A program made the position numbers and the translations under genes. A stretch of DNA of 64,000 nucleotides, taken from positions 1,364,001 through 1,428,000 of the forward strand of contig NW_020194628.1 of NCBI RefSeq assembly GCF_002865645.1, given 5' to 3'. Origin of the DNA: Hyaloscypha bicolor E (taxonomy: Eukaryota > Ascomycota > Leotiomycetes > Helotiales > Hyaloscyphaceae). Below, in pieces: positions 45,347-56,664 of this stretch (positions are counted from its first letter, which is position 1; each line of letters begins with the position of its first letter). The notes beneath the pieces are model-generated. The model saw nothing but the letters and a program-made list of their open reading frames with translations. It made no database searches and was not told the DNA's origin.

Positions 45347-47092
45347 CTAAGACTGGGAATACCGAGGTCGAGAGTTTGCAAATACTGGTAGATCATTTGT
45401 CTTCAGCAGACCTGATTGCCCTTTAAGATGTTCGTTAGAACTCCGGGATTCCATCTCAAGTAAGTGGTTAAGGGAAGCAACATCTTGAGCGTCTGGATCC
45501 ACTTCGAAGTGCTCGTCTCCAATGTCTGCTCCTTCGTTATTCATCTTTTGTTCAGAGTAGATCTCCGAATCCCCATTTCGGCCAATGCCTTCACCAACTA
45601 CTGCTTCCCACCCCTTCTCCAAATAGCTCTTCCGTTCTTGCAGTGACACGTTGCAGAATTGGTTGTGTGTGCTCATGAACATCGGCCGCCACATGTGTTC
45701 TGGTTCTTCAGGAATAAATGGCCAAGGACAGATGCCGAGTGCATACTACTCGAGAAGTTTGGCTGTGCTGATTGATCTAGTCTCGGGTTCGGGCAAGGAG
45801 AATCATTGCCATGTATCGGTATTGTTGGTGGACCTGGAATGCCCGGTAAGCCATGGTCTCGTGGAGGACTTTTCAAGCTTTTTCATTTGGCCACTGGTCT
45901 TTGTAAGGGATCTCTTTGCGCCGTTGTCTCCTTCTCCCTCTGGCAGACAATCACGTGGCCCGATTCTGAGGTATCTTAGGGTCGAGGAATGGTTCAGAAT
46001 AAAGGGTAAGATCTCGGGTTGTCTAAATGTCAAATACTCTAAGCGCAGTTGGATGAATTGAGGAAACGTAACGGTAGACAGAACTGTTTGAAGATCTTCC
46101 ATGAAGGCCAAATATAGGTGTGTCTCTTGCCACTGGAGAGATAGCTTTAGATAGCGGAGGTTTTGGAAGCACCCTAACCAGTTACCCGGCTGCTTAGTGA
46201 GGAAGATCCAGTTGTCGTCCGGATATGGGCAAGGGGCATCGTGAGGATTGGTCCCGAGATTGGTCCCTAGACCCAAGTTCAGCCACTCTACTTTTGACAT
46301 CGTTTGCTTCGTGGTTTCAATTCCCTCGAGGATATCGTAAGCCTCCGATAGTCCTTCCCGCACCAGAGCAAGGATTTCTGTGGTCCAGAAACACTCAAGA
46401 GGTAGGCACTCAATGTAGAGCGAGCGAAAAGAGCTTTTGAGTTTGCTTGCTGCGAGAAGAACAGCGGTACATCTCTGCCGTGCGAAGGTAAAAGCAGGAT
46501 CGCTGAGATCTTTCCTACACCCGTTATGCCTGACCAAATGTCAACAGGGATTCAAAACAGGGTCACCATCCCTGGATCGACATATCATTGCTGATATGCA
46601 GATTTCGAAGAAGTTTGGGAGCTCTGGCAATATCATCTCGAGTATTGACCGGTTGCAATCATCTTGAGTGGGTCAGTCGACTTTTTCTTCTTTCCCTTGC
46701 TCCCCACTTTTGCTTATTCTTGGGTAGAGCACTGCCTCCCATTGTTTCCGTGTCGATATCCTCTTTTGAATCCGTAGACGGTGCAAAAACATGTCCCGAG
46801 ACATATCATAGCCATGAAGTTTTAAATATCGAATATCCTTGGAAAATAGTGGGTGTCGACACAATCTTTCGAGTTTGGCCAAGTCAAGAAAGTCGATTCG
46901 AGACACACTCTTTTCATTTAGTCGAACGGAGAAGCGGCCTCGCAAGAAGGACTCAATGGCGGCCGCAGACCAAGAACGAGAGGCCAGTCTGATGTTCTTG
47001 ATCCCGTTGGTAGTCAAAGACTGGAGGATCATGCACTGGAGCCCAGTTGCTAGTTTCCTAATCGGTGAGAGATCGTATGACGGCGCGCTCAA
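45347..47092 (-). pseudogene. F-box/LRR-like gene interrupted by two in-frame TGA codons
   Basis: A single minus frame carries F-box-like (LQCMILQSLTTNGIKNIRLASRSW) and leucine-repeat sequence (FLDLAKLERLCRHPL, ILEMILPELPNFFEICISAM, NLRYLKLSLQW, YLTFRQPEILPFIL) from about 47092 to 45803 but contains TGA at 46673-46675 and 46541-46543. Coding-like LRR sequence lies between the two stops, so a single intron removing both is unlikely. No ATG precedes the F-box region before a TAA near 47107. An apparent 3' exon after an acceptor near 45755 (PFIPEEPEHMWRPMFM) ends at 45347. F-box proteins recruit substrates to SCF ubiquitin ligases. I read this as a decaying copy; unrecognised small introns remain possible. 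Confidence 0.5.
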
Positions 47093-47109
47093 AGCGGTCG
47101 GTTACAGCA

Positions 47110-49323
47110 AATTATTGTTCACTCGTTTTGGCGTTGCCAATTCAATAGCTCTTGCACGTGAGACCTTTCCACGGCTCTTAGCCAGCTGCTTAGATTTAGA
47201 TTTCTGTTCTGGTGTTGCAGGTTTGGGCTGTGGAAGCGCTGGAAACCCCGCTGGCAGCCCGTTCAGATATGCTCAAGTGTTGACTGAGTGAGTGCGAACC
47301 TTTTGTCGATAACTTCTCCTGGATGAGTCAAGATAGAGTTTGAATGCATGCATCAGAGATGACTTTCAAGGTTGCCGAGCGGTGATGGATATCGCTTGTG
47401 AGCTTTATGAAAGATTTTTTCGACGAAGCTGGGCTTGCTGGGCTTGAGGGTTCTGAATTTGAGACTCTTGGACGGCTTTCCATAGCCGCGGTAAGCTGCA
47501 GGAAGCAGTTAGATTCGGATATTCCAGATGTTGATTCGGTCTCCATCGGTCCGGATTTCTGGAGTTGTTGCACGGTATCCACGTTCCGAGGAAGGTTTGA
47601 AGGGTTTGGAGAGACAGAAGTTGGAAAGAAAAATGGAAGCGTAGATTAAGAAATTGTGAATTTGAAGCTGTAGAAAAAGTGAAGGAAAGGGCGAGTCGGG
47701 GATATGCATACCTCAAATTCAGAAATGGACTGCCACTTCTTCTGTGAGAAACAAATTTTGGTTGCAGCCCACATCATTGACCTTATTAGCTGCGACCCAA
47801 GAATGTATGGGAAACACGACGAAGGGCACACCACTTCAGTCGAGATAGCAATATAGACTTCCAAACTTGCCCATTGTACCTGGCAACATTGGGGCATGGA
47901 AGTAGGGTGGGGTCTTCGAGGGCCGATGCTAAAGCAATGCACTCGCGCTGCAAAATAGGCACTTTTCATAGCAAAATCTCAGAAGAGTGACTTTCCAGCT
48001 CTTTAATATTCTTCAGTAAACTGGGGTCTCAGGTCCAAATATCTAGCCCCCATCTACCACTCCCTTCCCCCTCCCCTCAGCCCCCTTAAATAATCTCGCT
48101 TGGCGTGTCGATCAGGGGGTTTTCTGCGCCTCGGGTCCAGTAAAAAGGAACGCCCGGGGCTCTGCCGAAGACGCTAGAATGAAAAGGTCCAAATCTGGTT
48201 CCACCTCTCATCGTCTCCCCCACAAACTTCACCGCACTGAATCTTTCTCGTACTACCAGCAATTCGACAAGCCCAAGCCACAGCAGCAACAATACATCCG
48301 CATCCAGGATCATCATTACCCGAAAGCGCCTTCTAGAATCTAGTAGACAGCAGACGCCCCGGGTCTTCTGATCTGCCCGCGCGATCCCACAAGTCATGCA
48401 TGCACGATACCCACAAGGTACGGGTGATCGTTGAGATCAGATGAGACCCGATCTTCCGAACTTCCCCATCAAGGACACTACGGAGATGGCTTGACAGCAT
48501 TTAAAGTTAACGTTACCAGGCCGGTAAGGATTATGGCGCAAGACCGGCCTTCAGTGGCGCTGCCTCGCTCTACACCCAGAGCCATTTCCGGAGAAAGCCA
48601 GGGGCATCAGGGCAGTTTCCAGACGTGATTGGAGAGCAATGGGAGCGTTCGTTTGCCTTGCCCAGCAGATCTTCCAAGTAGTCAGGAACGTGGTTCCGAC
48701 TTCCTGCATGCTGTGCACTAGTGGGCGAGTCATTCAGCATTTTGAGAAGAAGTGCTCTGACAGTTTAGAACCTCTACCAGCTTCTCAGTAGTCGCTGGCT
48801 GCCAACGCAGTGACACCTGGATTTCGAGGCTAGGGGTTCAACTTTCATGTCAAGACCTCGATGTCTTTACGAAGTTTTACCGGGACCCCTACTCATCCAG
48901 CACCTGGGATATGAATGACTGCCGATCATCCTCGCCGCTTGGCCACGTCGCCACTACTTTGCAACACCATTTCTCCAAGGTCCCCATCTCTCGTGCTCGC
49001 AGTTGGTTGCTTCATCTGACAAGTCTGACTACTTTCTAGGTAATCTCTATTGGCCTTGTGATAATGGAGGGTGGAACAATCCTCTTTCCACTTTCTTACA
49101 TCCTAGGGGTGTCAATTTCGGGCCTTTCTTCATTCCATCCTTAACAACCCCCAATCTTCTCGGTGCAGTGGTGTGTGATACCAGGTGCTTCCACCGAGCT
49201 ATATAATATCTTTTATTTTGTCTCGGATTTATTGGTTTACTCGATATTTGACCGCTTCAATTCGAGCATCTTACTGCATAGCCTCTCCTTTTACATTTAT
49301 TTTTGTTGCGCGAAGCCACAGCG
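47110..49323. other. Long intergenic stretch
   Basis: 2.2 kb with only short overlapping frames. The right end should contain the glutaminase promoter. No RNA gene or repeat recognised. Confidence 0.45.
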
Positions 49324-52055
49324 ATGTACATTCATTTGCTGGTGTTGACCTTCTGTGGTCTCAGGAATCTCGTGTCAGGCTCGACATTCAGCCCGGCACG
49401 ACCTCCCGCCATTCCTCTTGCAGGTATGCGTCTTATGGCACCATAGAGACGTTGCTGACCATTTCCAGTCAAGTCTCCTTACATGAATACTTGGCTCGAG
49501 GTTGGCAATGATGGGGGCAGCGGAGGCGTGCTTCCTGGCTACTGGCCGTAAGTGCTACCCCAACTCATTTAATTACAAGACTAATTGAATGTAACAGGCG
49601 TTTCTGGGCGTTAGTTCCCACACCCAATTCTGCTCCAGAAAGCAGGGCAAAGTCAGCTGACCATGCAAAGTGGTCCTCAACCAGGACCGGTCGCTGGGTC
49701 AAATGGAGCTGTCACTGCGTGGACAGGTTTCATCACAGTCGATGGTAGCAGTTCCACCTGGATGGGAGCAGCGAATGTGAACGGGGTCGTTCCTCCTAGT
49801 GTCACTCAGACGAGCCTTGAGTACACGTCTACCAGATCAACTTTTATCATGAATGTTGCAGGGAAAGTATCCATGAACGTCACGTTTCTATCACCTGTTA
49901 CACCAAACGATATTCGACGCCAATCTGTCACCGGGTCCTATCTCAGTGTAACGGTAGCCGCCATTGACGGTGGATCACACTCTGTGCGGCTGTATGTAGA
50001 CACTTCCGCCGGTATGCTTCTTGCTCTTGCTGCCGCCGATTCGTGGCTTTGATCAAGATTCTGATGCATGAGCTAGAATGGACCTCTATCCATAACTCTG
50101 ATACCGCTCAGTGGAGGTCAGTGAAACACAAATTTGATATAATTCAGTTACTTACACCCCTGTAGCTACTCAGTCGACAATGGAGTTGCTAATCACAAAT
50201 ACTGGAGGCAAACGCAGAGCGAATTCAACGCCGATTACCCAGATGACGCAGCACATTGGGGCTATTGGTACTGGTCCACTGCAGCAACTTCGTCAATGAC
50301 TTACCAATCGGGATCTGACGTAAACGTTCGAGGAAACTTCTTGAACAACGGAGTTCTCCCAAATACTCAAGACACGAATTATAGACCAATCAGTGATAAC
50401 TGGCCTGTATTTGGTTTTGGTATGGACCTGAATGAAGTGTCTGGATCACATGACTAATAACTCCACAGCAAACGCTCTTGGGAACGTTGGAAGCTCTCCG
50501 GTAGAGACATTGTATACGATTGTGCATGCTCAGCAGAACGCTATCTATTTTGATAGCGCCAACGGAGACGTTGGTGTCCCCTCGCTGTGGACTAGCTACT
50601 GGAATTCTGATTTGGATATGGTATGGTTGAAGCTCTCCATTCGTGAATGTCAAGGGCTAATCTTTCACAGGTCGGTTTCTTCTACAATGACTTCCGCAAT
50701 ATGGCTAGCCTCTCTGAAGCCACTGACAGCCAATTTGCGGGAGACTCGATCGCTGCCGGAGGCCAAGATTACCTCACCATCACCTCGCTCTCAGCTCGCC
50801 AAGCCTTTGCAGCTGTCCAACTTTGCCGAACTGATGCCAAGCCATATCTTTTTCTCAAAGAAATCAGTACCGATGGAAACATTCAGACTGTCGATGTTTT
50901 GTATCCCGCCATGCCGATCTTCTTGTATTCGAACCCAATTCTGGTGAAGTATCTCTTGGATCCACTGTTCGAGAACCAGGAAGCTGGGAAGTTCCCTCAG
51001 GCGTATGCCATGCATGACCTTGGGGCTAATTATCCACGTGCCATTGGGCACCCCTCAGGTGACGGAGGTGAGTTGTCCCAGTCCCAAGAGGTAACCACGA
51101 GCTCAATCCAGCAGAATATATGCCGCTCGAGGAATGCGGTAACATGATCATCACCACTTTGGCATATGCTCAACGCGCCCAAGACACCGGCTACCTGTCC
51201 CAACATTACAGCATCCTGAAACAATGGACCAGTTACCTCGTCCAAGAAGCGCTCGTCCCAGAAAACCAACTCTCAACCGATGATTTCCAAGGCCAGCTCG
51301 CAAACCAAACGAACCTCGCTCTGAAAGGAATCATCGCCATTCAAGCTATGTCAGAGATTGCTTCAAAGACGGGGAATGGTGCAGATGCGACGAATTACTC
51401 GAATATTGCACATGATTATATTGGGAAGTGGCATGAGATGGCGGTCGTGACGGATGCGAATCCGCCGCATACGAATTTGGATTATCAGGATGATAGTTCA
51501 CATGGTAAGGACCTCCAAAATATTGAAGTGAAGAGTGAGCTGAACGGGAAAAGGACTTCTCTACAATCTCTACGCCGACCGTCTCCTGGGTCTTAACCTC
51601 GTCCCACAGGCTATCTACGACATGCAAAGCGCCTTCTACCCAACCGTAGCAGAAACCTACGGCGTTCCCCTCGATACCAGGAATGTGTTCACAAAATGTA
51701 AATTAGTTCCCTTCCTTGCAACCAAACCGCAAAGCTAACAGCCCCTCCAGCCGACTGGCAAATGTGGACCGCAGCCATCGCCTCCCACTCCACCAAAACC
51801 ATCTTCATCTCCTTGCTCGCGAAATGGATCAACGAGACACCTACTAATCGTGCGTTTACGGATCTTTATAATACACAGACGGGAGAGTAAGTTCCCTTTC
51901 TCCTTTTCTTTCTTTTGGTTGGAATTCGGATTCGACTGGACTGGACTGATGTGAATAGTTTTGCGGGTGGGCAGTTTATTGCACGCCCGGTTGTTGGGGG
52001 CCACTTTGCGTTACTGGCGTTGAATGGGGCGCCAACTGCTGCGAGTGGGAAATAG
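49324..52055 (+). CDS. Secreted glutaminase, GtaA type
   Basis: Twelve exons: 49324-49423, 49469-49547, 49598-49609, 49653-50011, 50077-50116, 50166-50419, 50469-50620, 50671-51067, 51112-51504, 51554-51697, 51751-51886 and 51959-52055; 720 aa with every junction in frame. A signal peptide (HLLVLTFCGLRNLVSG) is followed by KSPYMNTWLEVGND and the WTGFITVDG...TWMG block, then WYWSTAA, SLWTSYWNSDL, YPRAIGHPSGDG, MPLEECGNMII, NLALKGIIAIQAMSE, LLYNLYADRLLGLNLVP, DWQMWTAAIA and RPVVGGHFALLAL. Family knowledge: extracellular L-glutamine hydrolysis to glutamate and ammonia. The weak point is exon 3 (12 nt) with a 43-nt intron ending AAG; intron 9 also ends AAG. Slightly longer than the ~690 aa norm. 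Confidence 0.88.
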
Positions 52056-52420
52056 AGTTTGACATGGTGGCTAGGGGCGAAGGAAAGGGGTCAGTCGAGA
52101 GGTCACCTCCATCCTGGGAGGCCATCGTGTAATTGGCTGCATTGGATGGACCTTCATTCACGGGGCAAATGAGGATGCTGATAACTGGTCTTAAACAAAA
52201 ACGGCGGGAATGATGTTTTCATTGACGCTGTCAAGCGGGTGTAGGTAGGCAATGCATGGTTATAAATAACTCCACAACTTCACCGAGTCGTAGTGGCATA
52301 TAAGGCGAATAAAGAAATTGGGAAACACTCGTCCCGCGTTTTATGTAAACAGGAAACAGGAAACATTTACGAGATGAGACGTGACGAGGTGAAATGGGAG
52401 TGTACAGCGTAGCTGGTTAA
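52056..52420. other. 3' flank of the glutaminase gene
   Basis: No gene. It ends at the TTAA duplication flanking the inverted-repeat element. Confidence 0.5.
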
Positions 52421-53157
52421 CTCGTGTGCTCTACCGGGTGAGATTACAGGGGTTCAAAGTAACTACTTTCAAAAGAACCAGATGAAATTTTTATCAGGCA
52501 TTAACTTCCCCGTCTATATAGCATAGCGAATAGGATATGGCAAGTAGGGATGCTAAAATTGTATAATTTAGGACTTGAGTACGTAATATCGTAAAATAAT
52601 CACTCTGACTTGATTATGGTGATATTATCTTGCATATGAGTCATAGCCAATCAGAAGCCTCCATTTGACTAGCGCGGTTTCGTGCTCCTCCCCAATAATC
52701 AAATCCACTAATTTACTCTTTTCCACGTGCCGAATTATGCACGATTTATACGCTATTTTATGCAGTATTTTATGCATTATAATATTGGCGATTTGATTAT
52801 TATATAATTGTAATAATTGTAAATCGTGCATCCCTAATGGCAAACTATATCCTATTCATTGTGCATTCACTATATCTCTATAGTAAGTAACCCAAATACT
52901 ATTTTCTAACTATATTAAAACCATTTCTTAAGTGTTCCCAACCACTGCCCCCCCGGACCCCCGGCGAACCCTAACCCCCTAACCCTAACCCCTAACTAAA
53001 GCATTTCTAAACTGTATATGAACTATTATAAAAGCGTTATAGAACTAGTTCTACCTTGAGGTTGAAAAGTCGATTTTCTTTAAGTCAAAAATCAGGCAGA
53101 AATAACCTGGTGGGTCCTCATTCGCACCCCTGTAACTCACCCGGTAGAGCATACAGG
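52421..53157. mobile_element. Inverted-repeat, non-coding DNA element (MITE-like), TTAA duplication
   Basis: Ends are imperfect inverted repeats: left 52421-52453 and right 53125-53157 share TGCTCTACCGGGTGAG followed by (A)TTACAGGGG. Both are flanked by TTAA (52417-52420 and 53158-53161), the target site of piggyBac-type transposons. The 737-bp interior is strongly AT-rich and non-coding and contains telomere-like repeats. With no transposase inside, it would depend on an element elsewhere. TIR identity is about 85-90% by eye. Confidence 0.7.
52967..52996. repeat. Interstitial telomere-like repeat (CCCTAA)n
   Basis: About four imperfect units of AACCCTAACCCC form, inside the inverted-repeat element. 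TTAGGG is the usual ascomycete telomere unit. It is far too short for a telomere, and coding DNA flanks the element on both sides. Confidence 0.75.
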
Positions 53158-53161
53158 TTAA

Positions 53162-55610
53162 CCCGGCGCGCTGCTTACCGGTGAAGAGGAAGAGTCGAGA
53201 CGAATTTAGGGGATAAAAGAGATGAGTCGACGGATTGAGGTGATGAATGACACGAATCGGGGCGAGGTGATTCAAAGGGAGTAAAGTCAAAATTACCCCC
53301 GTATCCAGCTCCCCAGAGGGAATGTGGGAATTACTGTATTGGTGTGTGGGGGTTTTCTCGCCAAGCATTGGACGGGCGGTCAGGGACAAGGCTGGGACGA
53401 GTCAGGCTGCAGCAGTTTGAGGTAGGGAACTCCCTGCGGTCGCACCTCCAGATGGTTGTCAGCGTGGCGAAAGGTATCAGAGCAGGGCCGCAAGGGGGAG
53501 AGTTCTTTGGCCACCCCTTATTTGCACTTCATGAACACCTCTTTTAAAATTTGTCTCTACGTTCTTCTACGAGCCATCAATGACGTCTCACGCTCGTGCC
53601 CTCTACTCCAAAATCCTCTTGCGAACGCCTGCAGACTTGGGGAGAAAACGGAAATGAGGAGTGCAGTGCAGACTAACTAGAAGGGCCGACCTCATGATCA
53701 TTATGAGCGGGGAGAGGCAGACTTCTAGAAGGGATAATGGATTGGCACCAAACCCGAAGGGCGTGATCAAATTGGGGGAGCAGTGATAGGTCTTCGCGCT
53801 TCCGCATTCCTCGCAGTGGACTGGACATGCACCTTCCCTTTTGGCCCTTCTGACTGCGGCTCTTGCTCCAACGTCGTGTCGCTTTTGCGGAGCCCAGGTA
53901 CAAAATCGTGGCCGTCTATTCTGCAAGCGCCCGTACGAGACTGGGCCATTTTGGTTCTCTGATCGGTTCCAATTGCTTCTCGAGAGGAACGGAGGCTGAT
54001 TTAGTTACGCCATAGTCCCAATGGAAGTGCAATGAGTTACTTTAACTCTGGTATCGCTATCTTGTAGGGCATTCATCACTGAGAAAAGTCAATTGCGGGG
54101 CAATCGAAGGCATGTTAAAAACATGTCTAGCCATTGACGATGGGGATAGCGAGTTTGTGAAGCTGGGAGCTGGCGTTGGTAATTAAAGACGAACATCGGT
54201 TCCGCGCGGGATATTCAGGTGTTAGAGCGATCCAATGACTAGAAGATGATAGAGGGAGTCTAGTATGGAAAAGGCATGCACTGCCGACTGAATGGTAGCG
54301 CATGTAATCTAGCCCTCGACTGTAAAAGTGTACGTGGTACGGAAAATACGAACCGTGCAATTTCCTTACCTTTTTCTTCGTCAGCCGACATACGCCATTC
54401 CAAAAATCAAGACGACACCCTGAAGGCCCACCGAGTTTCCATTGCAACAACGCTAGTCAAAACAGCGGACTCGCCTTGACCTTCGAAAAGTTCACACAAC
54501 GATCCTCGAGAGACGCAAAGCGCAGACAGAACCGCCAAACCCATCCTCGCAAAGATCGCTTGAACGAGCCTTCGAGTCCTCCAACTTCCTCGAACTTCTG
54601 CTCCGAATACGGCGGTAAGCTAGCCTCCTTTCCGTCGCAATTGTCGTCCAAGACTATACTGATTAGTTCCAGAAACCACGTAACTCGGGTCGATTGCAAT
54701 GAAACTTGTCGTCTCGTTCACATCCAAGACCGTGAATCCGACCCGCTGAGGACATTGCAGAGAGAAGGAAACCCGAAAGGCAAACCAGAAGGTATGGCTG
54801 CGAAGATCAAACGTACCATGGTACGTATTGAGGAGCTCAATACTCTGCGTGGATGCTCCTGATCGGCCGTTGTGAGCTTGTGTCTCGAGACAGAGCGCTT
54901 CTCCGGCCACCAGGGCACTTTACATTTGTCTGGCCTTGCAGTGGAAGTTGTTGGCCTTAGTTTTTGGGCTGCAGATGGTGGAGACGCGAGTTTAAGATTT
55001 GATTCTGAGCCTCGCTAAAAAAAGGGGGGGTAGTAAGCGAGAAGCGGTGGGGGCCAAAACAGGGCTAGATAGTTGATGTCGCGTCAACTTTGAAGTTCAA
55101 CAACGCTGACTTGAGATTGCAGATTTTGCGAATGAACGGTGCAGGCGGTGAAGGCAGCCAAGGCAGTCAGCCTGGTAACGATGATGATCCGGTGCGTAGA
55201 TATTTCCAAGTAAACGGTGTCGGGCCAAGGGACAAATTCTGACGGGATCCAGGAATACTAAAATGTCCAGGCCAAGTTTGGAGAATTGGAGAGGACTTAC
55301 TTGCGAGTCGCCACTTTTATTACACTGTACAACTTCTGCCAAAACCAATTCTCTTGATACGTCGTTGTGTATATTGTGCCTGGCTTCCCTTCATTCCATT
55401 ATGGTATCCTCAAAGTCGACGAGAGCTTTATTCCTAGTATCGACAGATGGCAGGCGTTCTGTTATTGAATGCGATGTGGGGTTGAAGGTGGCCTTCTTTG
55501 AATTTCGTGTCTCGTCCGTTTGCATATATAGTCAACGTTTATCGACTGAACTTTCTTTCTTTGACATGGTTTGAGATGCATCTCGTCCTTCTCTTCGGCC
55601 ATAGGGCTGA
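53162..55610. other. Long intergenic stretch
   Basis: Many short overlapping frames, no family motif and no consistent exon chain on either strand. Base composition returns to about 50% GC directly outside the inverted-repeat element. Confidence 0.45.
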
Positions 55611-56079
55611 CTATATATAGTGTTCGAGTACTTTGAATTGATGTGGATACTGGTAGGGACCACGTGTGAAGGAGGCTGGCGACATAATTCCTGGCTGTAA
55701 TTTCGCATTCCCAGGCGACATTTTAGGGAGAAAGTGGAGACAAAACTGTAGAAAGTTAGAAAAGAAGGAGTTGAAAAGAATGTTCCGCTTTGTATAGTAA
55801 TGGCAAACTAAGAAATTGAGAGAGCAGTCAATGGCTGAGCAATAAGAAGGAAATAGGGCTCACCTTGCCGGTGTGACCGGAACACGCGGGGCGGTGCATC
55901 ATAGGCAAGAAGACACGAGGAAGGAAATCCCGAACGAAAGGTTCCAGCCCATTGAAGTCGTGGCGACCTTGGTGGCGTTCAATATAAGCTGGGCCATTTC
56001 GGTGAGCCCATTTTGGTTGCTTCGGTGTGGTGTCGATTGCCTTGTTGGGACTAGCGTCTGGGCTAGCATTGGTCGCCAT
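55611..56079 (-). CDS. Possible small two-exon protein, 116 aa
   Basis: Exon 1, complement 55864-56079, has a protein-like sequence from an ATG (NKAIDTTPKQPKWAHRNGP, then GLEPFVRDFLPRVFLPMM) and ends at a GTGAGC donor. The best frame-keeping acceptor I see is TTTCTACAG with exon 2 at 55611-55745 (FTRGPYQYPHQFKVLE, stop TAG). No known domain. The exon 2 choice is weak. Confidence 0.3.
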
Positions 56080-56664
56080 GTTCACCGATCCGCTCTCTTG
56101 TCATTAAGCAGCCTATCATCGTAGTTCCAATGAGGATGCGGGAGAAACAATTTTCCAGCCAATAAAAGCGATTGGCTAACATCGACGGCTTTAATCCTCG
56201 AATAATCTGAACTCTAAGTCAGGCTGCAAGAATATCTTTGCGGCTCAAACATATTTCATCGATAGAAACTGAATTGCCATTTATTAAAAGCAAAGTTCAC
56301 GACATGTATTACTTAGCTAATCCTTGGCTGTGGAATTTATCTGGGAAGAATGGCGAGGAATGTTGGCGCCGCCTTGTAATCATTATGCCAAGGATTCATT
56401 TTTAAGTGCCTGGATATCCTTTAACATGTAGGTGTATTGTACGGTACAGCACACTGTGAATTCTTTGGAAATGCACATGGACGGCTGATAGAATTTCCCT
56501 CCTCTAGCTCATAACTTCACGCCCGAAGATCGTCAACCATTGTCCTTCCTTGCAGTCTGGGGGCCATATGTTGGAGGTGCCCGACTCCCCTGAGACGAGT
56601 CCCAATGAAGGATCAAACCGGCTTGAATCTCTCTGCAGTCGTCGGCTGATGTGCTGGAAAGTCC
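56080..56664. other. Intergenic
   Basis: 3' flank of the Zn2Cys6 gene. AT-leaning, nothing recognised. Confidence 0.45.
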
